DNA from: Cacconaster sp964598495
GTDB taxonomy: Bacteria; Bacteroidota; Bacteroidia; Bacteroidales; UBA932
DNA length: 28,013 nt
NCBI GenBank assembly: GCA_964598495.1
Contig: CAZRBY010000023.1
Span: 1-28,013 of the forward strand
Direction: 5' to 3'
Positions 6,979 to 13,749 of this stretch are shown here, piece after piece. A program made the translations under genes and the position numbers. Position 1 is the first letter of the stretch, and each line of letters starts with the position of its first letter. Below the pieces are notes generated by a model. That model saw only the letters and a program-made list of their open reading frames with translations, was not told where the DNA came from and ran no database searches.

Positions 6979-7028
6979 AAAAAAGAGGTATTAAATTTGC
7001 CCATTAGATATTTTTTTTATTATTTTTG
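6968..7028 (+). promoter_or_regulatory. Two interlocked promoters for the kinase/partner pair
   Basis: Promoter 1 is TTTG at 6968-6971, 20 bases, then TAAATTTG at 6992-6999. Promoter 2 is TTTG at 6996-6999, 21 bases, then TATTTTTG at 7021-7028. The TTTG that ends the first -7 box can thus serve as the -33 box of the second. The first -33 box lies within the last codons of the preceding gene. An AGGTGAGG ribosome-binding-like stretch follows just before the ATG at 7049. Confidence 0.55.
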
Positions 7029-7048
7029 TTTTCGCTTGAGGTGAGGAT

Positions 7049-7639
7049 ATGCCTAGACTTTATATAATAGCAGGCTGCAACGGAGCAGGGAAAACCACCG
7101 CATCCTACACGATATTGCCCGACATGCTCAATTGTGATGAGTTTGTCAATTCGGATGAGATTGCAAAGAGTTTGTCACCCAACAACCCGTACGAGTCTGC
7201 CATTAGAGCAAGCAGGTTGATGATGGAGAGAATTGACGAGTTGATTGACAAGGGGGGAACATTTGGAGTAGAGACCACTCTGGCCACAAGGACGCTTGTA
7301 AGGGTAATAGCCGATGCACAGCAAAAGGGCTACGTGGTGACTCTGGTCTATTTCTGGCTCAAAATGCCGGAACTGGCTGTTGAACGGGTGAAACTCAGGG
7401 TTGAGGCAGGAGGACACTATGTCCCCGAGGCCACCATCCTTAGACGTTATGATGTGGGCATCAGCAACCTTTTCAATCTCTATATTCCGGTGTGCGATTA
7501 CTGGATATTGATAGATAACTCCAATAACCCGAGCAATATCATCGCAGAAGGTGGTAAAAGCATTGTGACTAAAATACATAATAAAACCGTTTATAACCTA
7601 CTGATCAATTATGAGCGAACTAGAGACGAGAGAACTTAG
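7049..7639 (+). CDS. Zeta-toxin-like P-loop kinase
   Basis: The protein has 196 residues and a Walker A motif GCNGAGKT (9-16) right at the N-terminus. Other zeta-family landmarks follow: NSDEIAK with candidate catalytic Asp36, VETTLATR with Glu75 (74-81), and the arginine-bearing RVEAGGHYVPEATILRRY stretch (117-134). Classical zeta toxins phosphorylate UDP-sugars and poison peptidoglycan synthesis. This compact chromosomal branch is widespread and, to my knowledge, has no proven substrate, so a toxin role is inference. It has its own promoters and an SD-like GAGGTGAGG before the ATG. Its end overlaps by 29 bases a 52-codon gene in another frame, and a terminator follows, so the two form a self-contained unit. 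No classical epsilon antitoxin is present. Confidence 0.82.
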   Translation: MPRLYIIAGCNGAGKTTASYTILPDMLNCDEFVNSDEIAKSLSPNNPYESAIRASRLMMERIDELIDKGGTFGVETTLATRTLVRVIADAQQKGYVVTLVYFWLKMPELAVERVKLRVEAGGHYVPEATILRRYDVGISNLFNLYIPVCDYWILIDNSNNPSNIIAEGGKSIVTKIHNKTVYNLLINYERTRDERT

Positions 7640-7769
7640 AGAAACTATCCTTCTAGGTTTGAACATCACTTTCGAGAGGCTCGTACAAGAAAAAAAACAA
7701 GACAATTCCGAATTGGCGTTTGCACGTAAAGGACAGATTGTCAGGGTAAAAGCCGATGAGATTTGTTAA
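7611..7769 (+). CDS. Small partner protein of the zeta-like kinase (putative antitoxin-like)
   Basis: This 52-residue reading frame starts at the ATG at 7611, inside the last 29 bases of the kinase gene, and ends with TAA at 7767-7769. The N-terminal half is helix-like and charged (ETRELRETILLGLN then ITFERLVQEKK). The C-terminal half reads ELAFARKGQIVRVKADEI, a short beta-hairpin-like pattern ending in a basic then acidic stretch. From memory, small proteins with an 'ERLVxEKKxxNSELV...GxIVRVKA' pattern often follow this type of kinase. The overlap implies translational coupling. A role as antitoxin or regulator is inferred from size and position only. It is easily missed because it is so short. 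Confidence 0.7.
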   Translation: MSELETRELRETILLGLNITFERLVQEKKQDNSELAFARKGQIVRVKADEIC

Positions 7770-7814
7770 GCTTGTAAGACTCTGCCAGCAAAATGAGAGA
7801 TTATTAACCCAAAC

Positions 7815-7842
7815 ACTACTGCAGCAATGCAGTAGTTTTTTT
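7815..7842 (+). terminator. Rho-independent terminator of the kinase/partner unit
   Basis: ACTACTGC (7815-7822) pairs perfectly with GCAGTAGT (7829-7836) around a six-base loop, followed by a run of seven Ts (7836-7842). It ends only four bases before the tldD start codon at 7847. Confidence 0.85.
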
Positions 7843-7846
7843 ATTG

Positions 7847-9259
7847 ATGAAAGACTTTTTCGAATTGTTTAACATAACTAAGGAACAGTTGATCCTGCTT
7901 ATGGAAGAGGCTCTCTCTTCCGGAGGCGAGTATGCTGACATTTTTTGTGAATACAGCTTACAGGAAGTACTTGCGCTCCGTGACGGTGAGGTAAATGCCA
8001 TCCGCAACGACATAGATTTCGGAGCCGGCATCAGGGTCATTCGCAACGGCCGCACAGGTTATGCCTATTCGGAAAGCACCGATATGAAACATCTGCGAGC
8101 AGCCGCACAAGCAGCAGCCCGTATTGCAGAGAGTCCGACCGGTAGGGGAAAAACGGCCCAATTTACCCCTCTCAAATTAGCCAACTATTATACCCTCAAT
8201 CATACATCAGCCGAGTTTGACGTTTTCTCAAAAAAAGAGTATCTCAAGGAGATCCACACCAGACTTTCCGAAGGAGACAGCAGGATAGTGCAGATTATGG
8301 GGCAGAGCTCCTGTTCTCTAACTAAAATAATGTTCTTCAACTCCCTGGGCGAATTTTATTGCGATGAAAGGCCATTGGCTTCGGTAGCCTTCAGTGCGGT
8401 CTTCAGTCAGAATGGAGTTACCGACAATTACACCTGTTCCAAGAGTTTCAGAATGGGAAACGAAATGTTCACACCCTCCCTTGCAGATGAGATTGTAGAT
8501 GAAATACTCGACGCAATCCCCACAGTGCTTGAGGCAATTCGTCCCAAAGGAGGTGAAATGATGGTGGTAATGGGTGCGGGAGGATCAGGAATTCTACTCC
8601 ACGAGGCCATAGGACATGCATTCGAGGCTGATTTCAATCGCAAGGGAATCTCTATTTTTTCCGACAAGATGGGGAAAAAGATTTGCAACAAATCCATCAG
8701 CATAGCTGACGACGCTACCATTCCTGCCAACAGGGGTGCTCTCAACGTCGACGACGAAGGAGTACCCGGGCAGAAGACTATGCTGATTACGGAAGGAGTG
8801 CTTACATCTTATCTCCACGATCGCATCAGTGCTGAACACTATAAAGTGGCACCTACCGGCAACGGACGCAGGGAGTCCTTCAGGTTTGAACCCATACCAA
8901 GGATGCGTGCCACCTATATGGAAAACGGCACCGCCAAAACTGAAGATATCATCTCAGGCGTACGCAAAGGCATATATGTGGACAAGTTCCGGAACGGACA
9001 GGTACAGATCGGAGCTGGTGACTTCACATTCTTTGTCAAGAGTGGGCGCATGATCGAGAATGGACGCCTCACCTACCCCATCAAGGATATCAACATCATA
9101 GGCAACGGGCCCGGAGCGCTTGCGGATATTCTGGAGGTAGCATCAGATGGAAAGATGGAAGACAGCACCTGGACATGCGGTAAGGGACAGCAGTGTCCCG
9201 TGTCGTGCGGTATGCCCACAGTACTTGTAAAATCACTTACAGTAGGAGGAAGCAACTGA
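7847..9259 (+). CDS. tldD: TldD family metalloprotease subunit
   Basis: This 470-residue protein is the catalytic half of the TldD/TldE (PmbA) metalloprotease, a cytoplasmic complex that degrades unfolded peptides and matures some peptide natural products. The zinc site HEAIGH lies at 252-257 in GILLHEAIGHAFEAD; the third ligand should be one of the C-terminal cysteines in KGQQCPVSCGMPT, as in TldD. The N-terminal domain (DGEVNAIRNDIDFGAGIRVIRNGRTGYAY) and the C-terminal LVKSLTVGG are typical. The ATG at 7847 is preferred over the TTG at 7844. No promoter is seen in the short space after the kinase-unit terminator, so expression may depend on read-through. The stop overlaps the pmbA start by one base (TGATG). 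Confidence 0.93.
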   Translation: MKDFFELFNITKEQLILLMEEALSSGGEYADIFCEYSLQEVLALRDGEVNAIRNDIDFGAGIRVIRNGRTGYAYSESTDMKHLRAAAQAAARIAESPTGRGKTAQFTPLKLANYYTLNHTSAEFDVFSKKEYLKEIHTRLSEGDSRIVQIMGQSSCSLTKIMFFNSLGEFYCDERPLASVAFSAVFSQNGVTDNYTCSKSFRMGNEMFTPSLADEIVDEILDAIPTVLEAIRPKGGEMMVVMGAGGSGILLHEAIGHAFEADFNRKGISIFSDKMGKKICNKSISIADDATIPANRGALNVDDEGVPGQKTMLITEGVLTSYLHDRISAEHYKVAPTGNGRRESFRFEPIPRMRATYMENGTAKTEDIISGVRKGIYVDKFRNGQVQIGAGDFTFFVKSGRMIENGRLTYPIKDINIIGNGPGALADILEVASDGKMEDSTWTCGKGQQCPVSCGMPTVLVKSLTVGGSN

Positions 9260-10578
9260 TGAGGGACATCACGATTAAAGCGCTACAAATGGTAATGGAT
9301 GCAGGTGCATCGGCCGTACGGGTTGTGTTTGAGAAGGGCAATGGCGATATGGTGACAATCCTCAACGGAGAGATTGACCGTCTCTATCAAGCTGCCAGTT
9401 CCGCTCTCAATTTCCATATCTTCGCCGAAGGCAAATACGGCTCATTTTCCACAAATCTGCTTGACGAGGGAAAGTTAAGTCAGTTTACCAAAGATGCGGT
9501 CAGAGCCACGCTTCTCATGACCCCGGATGAGTGCAGAAGCCTCCCCGACAGAAAGATATGCTATAAAGGAGACGGGCCTGACCTCCAACAATATGACACG
9601 TCCATTGAGGCACTTCCTTCTTCCAGAGGCATTGCCATTGCGCACGAAGTGTCGGCCGAGATGATCTCTGACAGCAGGGTTATTTCAGCGGAGAGCGAGT
9701 ATGGTGACTATGTAGAGGAATACTTTATAGCGGACAGCGAGGGATTTGAGGGGTATCAGCGTAAATCCGGTTTTTCAATTGGCGCCACCTGTTCAGTCGC
9801 CGGTAGAGGCGACGAAAAGCCCGAGAGAAATTGGTATGAAAATGAGGTTTTCTTTGCCAATCTAAGATATCGGGGATGTGGTAAAAAAGCTCTGAAAATG
9901 GCAATTGAGAGCATTGGTCCGCTTAAAATGCCTTCCGGCTCTTATAATATGGTCGTGGACAGGACCATTGCTGCAAATCTGGTCATACCTCTCACCGAAG
10001 CACTTAAGGGTAGTGCACTCCATACACGCAATTCATTTCTGATGGACAAACTCGGTGAGAAGGTTTTTGGAGAAAATGTTTTCCTGAGAGATATGCCGCA
10101 TACTGTAGGCAATGCATCATCCCGACTCTTCAATATTGAGGGCATAGCGACAAAAGAGCGTGACATCATTTCGGGCGGCACTATATGCAATTATTTCATT
10201 GACAACTATTACAGCCGCAAATTATCGCTTGATGTCACTATCGGAACACCTTCGGTGGTAATGATGCCGAAAAACGAGCTTTTGTCAAATAATAAATTAT
10301 CTTTGCCAGATATATTGAAGAGAGCAGGCAAAGGTATTTATGTAACTCAGTTCAATGGAGGCAACTGTAATGACGCTACCGGTGACTTTTCCTACGGCAT
10401 TGAGGGATTTCTTTTCAAAGATGGAGAAATTGTTCATCCGGTAAATGAAATGTTAGTGTCAGGTAACTTCGTCACCCTGTGGAACAATCTCATAGCAGTT
10501 GCTGATGACCGGCTGGAGAGCCGCAAATGGCAGATACCTTCGCTCTGCTTCTCAAATGTAAATTTCAACGGACTCTGA
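9259..10578 (+). CDS. pmbA: PmbA/TldE family protein, partner of TldD
   Basis: This 439-residue TldE-type subunit forms the protease complex with TldD but lacks the HExxxH zinc motif, as expected for this half. Family landmarks are the N-terminal GDMVTILNGEIDRLYQAASSALNF stretch, VVDRTIAANLVIPLTEALKGSAL (233-255 roughly), and a C-terminal GDFSYGIEGFLFKDGEIVHPVNEMLVSGN. The reading frame is open 22 codons upstream, inside tldD, but the ATG at 9259 is chosen. It overlaps the tldD stop as TGATG and has AGGAGG about 10 bases before it, one of the few clear Shine-Dalgarno sequences here. The stop overlaps the nhaC ATG in the same TGATG manner. Confidence 0.92.
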   Translation: MRDITIKALQMVMDAGASAVRVVFEKGNGDMVTILNGEIDRLYQAASSALNFHIFAEGKYGSFSTNLLDEGKLSQFTKDAVRATLLMTPDECRSLPDRKICYKGDGPDLQQYDTSIEALPSSRGIAIAHEVSAEMISDSRVISAESEYGDYVEEYFIADSEGFEGYQRKSGFSIGATCSVAGRGDEKPERNWYENEVFFANLRYRGCGKKALKMAIESIGPLKMPSGSYNMVVDRTIAANLVIPLTEALKGSALHTRNSFLMDKLGEKVFGENVFLRDMPHTVGNASSRLFNIEGIATKERDIISGGTICNYFIDNYYSRKLSLDVTIGTPSVVMMPKNELLSNNKLSLPDILKRAGKGIYVTQFNGGNCNDATGDFSYGIEGFLFKDGEIVHPVNEMLVSGNFVTLWNNLIAVADDRLESRKWQIPSLCFSNVNFNGL

Positions 10579-12050
10579 TGAAGAAACAAGAGAAAAAACC
10601 CGGCCTTCTTCTGTCGCTCGTTCCGGTAGTAATACTGGTAGTGATACTGACCGTGGGAGTAGTAATTTTCGGAGAGGATGTAACCGGTGGCCCCTCACAA
10701 ATTGCGCTTGTAACTGCGGCAATAGTCGCTTGTCTTATTGGAATGCTCTACCTCAAAGTACCATGGGAGCGTTTTGCCGATGCGATGGGTGATAATATGA
10801 GCAAAACGAGTGAGGCTATTTTCATCCTGCTTATGATTGGTGCGCTGACATCAACTTGGATGCTCTCAGGAGTTGTTCCTACAATGATATATTATGGCCT
10901 CAAACTTATCCATCCGTCAATATTTCTGCTGGTAACATTTGTGCTCTGCTCCATCATTTCCATCCTGGCAGGCAGTTCATGGACAACCGTAGGTACTATA
11001 GGAGTAGCCATGCTCAATGCCGGTCAGATTGTAGGAATACCTACCGGCTGGCTTGCGGGTGCCATTATCTCCGGTGCCTATCTGGGTGACAAGATCTCAC
11101 CCCTTTCCGACACTACCAACCTCTCCGCTTCCGTTGCCGGAGTCGACCTCTACAAACATGTAAGGTACAATTTGATCACTACCATACCGGCTACAATCAT
11201 CTGTCTGATAATTTACACTCTGGCGGGATTCTTAATACCTACCTCCTCAAATGTGGATGTGAGCGTACAACTTGCCGCTCTTCATGAGACATTCAATATA
11301 TCCGGATGGCTACTGTTGATCCCCGTAGTGACGATTTACCTGATTTTTAAGAAGGTTCCTGCAGTGCTCACACTCTTTATCTCAGCTTTTGTAGGTGCAC
11401 TTGTTGCTTTTTGGGCGCAGCCCCAAATAATAGACCGGATTGTTACAGGAATGGGCAGTTTCAAGGAATTCTTCTACACCATACTAAAGATGATGTCAAG
11501 TGAGATAACAATCTTGACCAACGACCCTTTGATCACTTCTCTGGCCTCCACAAGCGGCATGAGCGGTATGGTCAACACTGTCTGGATCATAATATGCGTG
11601 ATAATGCTCGGAGGTGCCCTATCAGCCAGCGGAATGATTCAGACCATTACCGAAAGTATGTTGCGTTTTATGCGCAACTTAGTGAGCATGATAACCTCCA
11701 CAGTTTTTACATGTATTTTCTGCAACATCATACTCGCAGACCAGTATATGGCCATCTTACTTCCCGGCAAAATGTTTAGCGAGGTTTACAGGAAGAAAGG
11801 CTACGCCCCTGAACTCCTGAGCCGCACATTGCAGGATTCTGCTACTGTGAGTTCCGTTATGGTACCATGGAATACCTGTGCGGTTGCACAAGCCGGAGTA
11901 TTGGGAGTCGCCTGTATGACCTGGTTCCCATACGCATTCTTCTGCTTCATTACACCACCGATAGCGATTATAATCGCTGTCATCGGATACAAGATCCGCC
12001 GTCTTCCAGTTGAAAATGGCGAACCTGCTACTGCCATATCTGAAGCATAA
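10578..12050 (+). CDS. nhaC: NhaC family Na+/H+ antiporter-like membrane transporter
   Basis: This 490-residue polytopic inner-membrane protein has about 11-12 hydrophobic segments. NhaC-family features include GALTSTWMLSGVVPTMIYYG, LAGSSWTTVGTIGVAML, the GAIISGAYLGDKISPLSDTTNL signature near residue 165, and DSATVSSVMVPWNTCAVAQ near residue 420. Members exchange Na+ for H+; some relatives (MleN type) exchange organic acids, so the substrate is not certain. The frame opens 17 codons earlier in pmbA, but the ATG at 10578 overlaps the pmbA stop as TGATG, begins with a basic MKKQEKKPG tail and is clearly the start. It is the third member of a translationally coupled block with tldD and pmbA. Confidence 0.9.
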   Translation: MKKQEKKPGLLLSLVPVVILVVILTVGVVIFGEDVTGGPSQIALVTAAIVACLIGMLYLKVPWERFADAMGDNMSKTSEAIFILLMIGALTSTWMLSGVVPTMIYYGLKLIHPSIFLLVTFVLCSIISILAGSSWTTVGTIGVAMLNAGQIVGIPTGWLAGAIISGAYLGDKISPLSDTTNLSASVAGVDLYKHVRYNLITTIPATIICLIIYTLAGFLIPTSSNVDVSVQLAALHETFNISGWLLLIPVVTIYLIFKKVPAVLTLFISAFVGALVAFWAQPQIIDRIVTGMGSFKEFFYTILKMMSSEITILTNDPLITSLASTSGMSGMVNTVWIIICVIMLGGALSASGMIQTITESMLRFMRNLVSMITSTVFTCIFCNIILADQYMAILLPGKMFSEVYRKKGYAPELLSRTLQDSATVSSVMVPWNTCAVAQAGVLGVACMTWFPYAFFCFITPPIAIIIAVIGYKIRRLPVENGEPATAISEA

Positions 12051-12086
12051 TTCATTAAAACAATAATAAACTCAATTCACTATAAA

Positions 12087-12614
12087 ATGAAAATTGAAGA
12101 CAACAAAGTAGTATCTCTAATCTACAATTTGGAAGTCAATGGCGAAACCAAAGACTCCTGCAACAAGGAAAATCCACTTGAATTTATAATGGGCATGGGC
12201 TATTTGCTTCCCAAATTTGAGGAGAATCTCCTCGGTAAAGGTGTTGGCGACAAATTTGACTTCGTCCTTTCAGCAGCTGAAGGTTATGGCAAATTTAATC
12301 CGGAAGCCATAGTTGACCTTCCAAAAAACATATTCGAAGTCGAAGGAGTACTCCAGGAAGAGCTTCTCGTGCCAGGCAATTACATTCCCATGATGAATCA
12401 AATGGGTGGTGTAATCCCCGGTAAAGTTGTAGAAGTGAGCGAGGAAAGCGTAAAAATGGACTTCAACCACGAACTGGCAGGACAATCACTCCATTTCACA
12501 GGGGAAATTACTGCAGTCAGGGAGGCTACCGAAGAGGAGCTTACCAACGGACTTCACGGTGAGAGGGCAATGCATAACTGCGAAGGAAATTGCTCATCTT
12601 GCGGAGGTTGTTAG
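12087..12614 (+). CDS. SlyD-like FKBP-type peptidyl-prolyl isomerase
   Basis: This 175-residue cytoplasmic protein folds with SlyD. An FKBP half contains EFIMGMGYLLPKFEENLLG (32-50) and SAAEGYGKF (62-70). An insert-in-flap chaperone domain spans about 72-125, and the classical NHELAGQSLHF (127-137) closes the FKBP fold. The C-terminus carries four cysteines (165, 169, 172, 175) spaced CxxxCxxCxxC, plus His157 and His163, a probable metal-binding tail like that of SlyD, which binds nickel. It starts 36 bases after nhaC with no visible promoter, so it is probably part of the same transcript. Its stop overlaps the tsaD stop by four bases on the opposite strand. Confidence 0.92.
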   Translation: MKIEDNKVVSLIYNLEVNGETKDSCNKENPLEFIMGMGYLLPKFEENLLGKGVGDKFDFVLSAAEGYGKFNPEAIVDLPKNIFEVEGVLQEELLVPGNYIPMMNQMGGVIPGKVVEVSEESVKMDFNHELAGQSLHFTGEITAVREATEEELTNGLHGERAMHNCEGNCSSCGGC

Positions 12615-13639
12615 GATGGGTCATAATCCGCAGCACGCGATATCGGTGCTACATCCAGCGATGTGAATAGTCCTTTTATGTAACGATATAGGCCGGCTAT
12701 GCCTATCATAGCCGCATTGTCGGTAGTAAATCTGAATTCGGGCAGGAATACGTTCCAGCCCCTTTTTTCTCCTTCGAGCGTGATACGCTCCCTGAGTCCG
12801 GAGTTGGCGGAAACTCCCCCTCCAAGGGCAATCTCTTTGATGCCGGTCTGTTTTGCAGCGAGGAAAAGTTTCTTAAGAAGGATATCTATAAGATCCCTCT
12901 GAAAAGAGGCGCAGATGTCCGTTTTATTTTCTTTGATGAAATCGGGTTCCTCCGCAATTTTATCCCTTAAGAAGTAGAGAAGGGATGTTTTTATGCCGCT
13001 GAAACTGTAGTCCAGACCGGAAATATTAGGCTTTGCGAAACGGAATGCAGAGGCATTTCCCTCTTGTGCAAGACGGTCGATAATCGGACCGCCCGGATAT
13101 CCGAGTCCAAGCAATTTTGCACATTTGTCAAATGCCTCTCCGACGGCATCGTCTATTGTGTGACCCAGTATTTCAAAATCGAGATAATCATTTACTTTTA
13201 CTATCTGGGTGTGTCCTCCAGAGACAAGCAACGAAAGAAAAGGGAACTTCGGCTCTCGGTGTTCTCCTCCCTCTATCCTGATAAAGTGAGAAAGTATATG
13301 GCCATGAAGGTGATTAACCTCTATTAGAGGCTTACCTATTGCGAGGGCAACTCCTTTGGCAAAGGAAGTGCCCACCAGAAGAGAACCCAGAAGTCCCGGG
13401 CCACGGGTAAATGCGATCGCATCCAACTCTTCTACGGTAACACCTGCCTGGTCAAGAGCCTGGGAGACCACAGGTAGAATGTTCTGCTGGTGCGCGCGTG
13501 AAGCAAGTTCCGGCACTACACCTCCATACTTTTTATGGACATCCTGAGAGGCCATAACGTTGGATAGCAGATATTCATCCCTAAGGACTGCGGCCGAAGT
13601 ATCGTCACATGAGGACTCTATCGCAAGGATTGTCACCAT
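12611..13639 (-). CDS. tsaD: tRNA N6-adenosine threonylcarbamoyltransferase TsaD
   Basis: This 342-residue enzyme transfers the threonylcarbamoyl group to A37 of ANN-decoding tRNAs, working with TsaB and TsaE. The ASKHA fold is evident: ILAIESSCDDT at residues 4-14, PGLLGSLLVG (81-90), the metal-binding NHLHGH with His110 and His114, SFSGIKTSLL, GGGVSANSGLRERI, and TDNAAMIGIAG near the C-terminus. Length is standard. The ATG at 13639 gives the canonical MVTILAIESS start. It is transcribed divergently from the TamB gene out of a 110-base region and converges on the SlyD gene with a 4-base stop overlap and no room for a terminator. Confidence 0.97.
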   Translation of the reverse strand: MVTILAIESSCDDTSAAVLRDEYLLSNVMASQDVHKKYGGVVPELASRAHQQNILPVVSQALDQAGVTVEELDAIAFTRGPGLLGSLLVGTSFAKGVALAIGKPLIEVNHLHGHILSHFIRIEGGEHREPKFPFLSLLVSGGHTQIVKVNDYLDFEILGHTIDDAVGEAFDKCAKLLGLGYPGGPIIDRLAQEGNASAFRFAKPNISGLDYSFSGIKTSLLYFLRDKIAEEPDFIKENKTDICASFQRDLIDILLKKLFLAAKQTGIKEIALGGGVSANSGLRERITLEGEKRGWNVFLPEFRFTTDNAAMIGIAGLYRYIKGLFTSLDVAPISRAADYDPS

Positions 13640-13667
13640 ATCTTAAATTTGGATTGAAATTTGTACG

Positions 13668-13675
13668 CAAAATTA
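13668..13675 (-). promoter_or_regulatory. -7 box for tsaD
   Basis: On the minus strand this reads TAATTTTG, a full TAnnTTTG match, 28 bases before the tsaD ATG. The -33 region has no clear TTTG. It overlaps the upstream part of the divergent TamB promoter. Confidence 0.5.
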
Positions 13676-13686
13676 GCAAAATTTCG

Positions 13687-13694
13687 TACTTTTG
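13687..13694 (+). promoter_or_regulatory. -7 box for the TamB-type gene
   Basis: TACTTTTG is a full TAnnTTTG match. A TTTG at 13660-13663 lies 23 bases upstream, slightly further than the ideal 19-21. The predicted transcript start near 13699 gives a leader of only about 12-50 bases, depending on which start codon is used. Confidence 0.55.
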
Positions 13695-13749
13695 TCTGAT
13701 ATACTGAAAATTAAAACGCATCAAGACCTGGAAAAAAATAGTCCTTGCG

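Noticed and set aside
7610..7770. Treating the 52-codon frame after the kinase as random
   Set aside because: Rejected as random because it overlaps the kinase stop, ends cleanly before the terminator and has a plausible helix plus hairpin pattern; it was kept as a gene with moderate confidence.
9193..9258. Upstream in-frame start for pmbA inside tldD
   Set aside because: The ATG at 9259 overlaps the tldD stop as TGATG and has AGGAGG before it; the extra 22 residues do not resemble the family.
10527..10577. Upstream in-frame start for nhaC inside pmbA
   Set aside because: Same coupling pattern: ATG 10578 overlaps the pmbA stop, and the preceding residues are a shadow of the pmbA frame.
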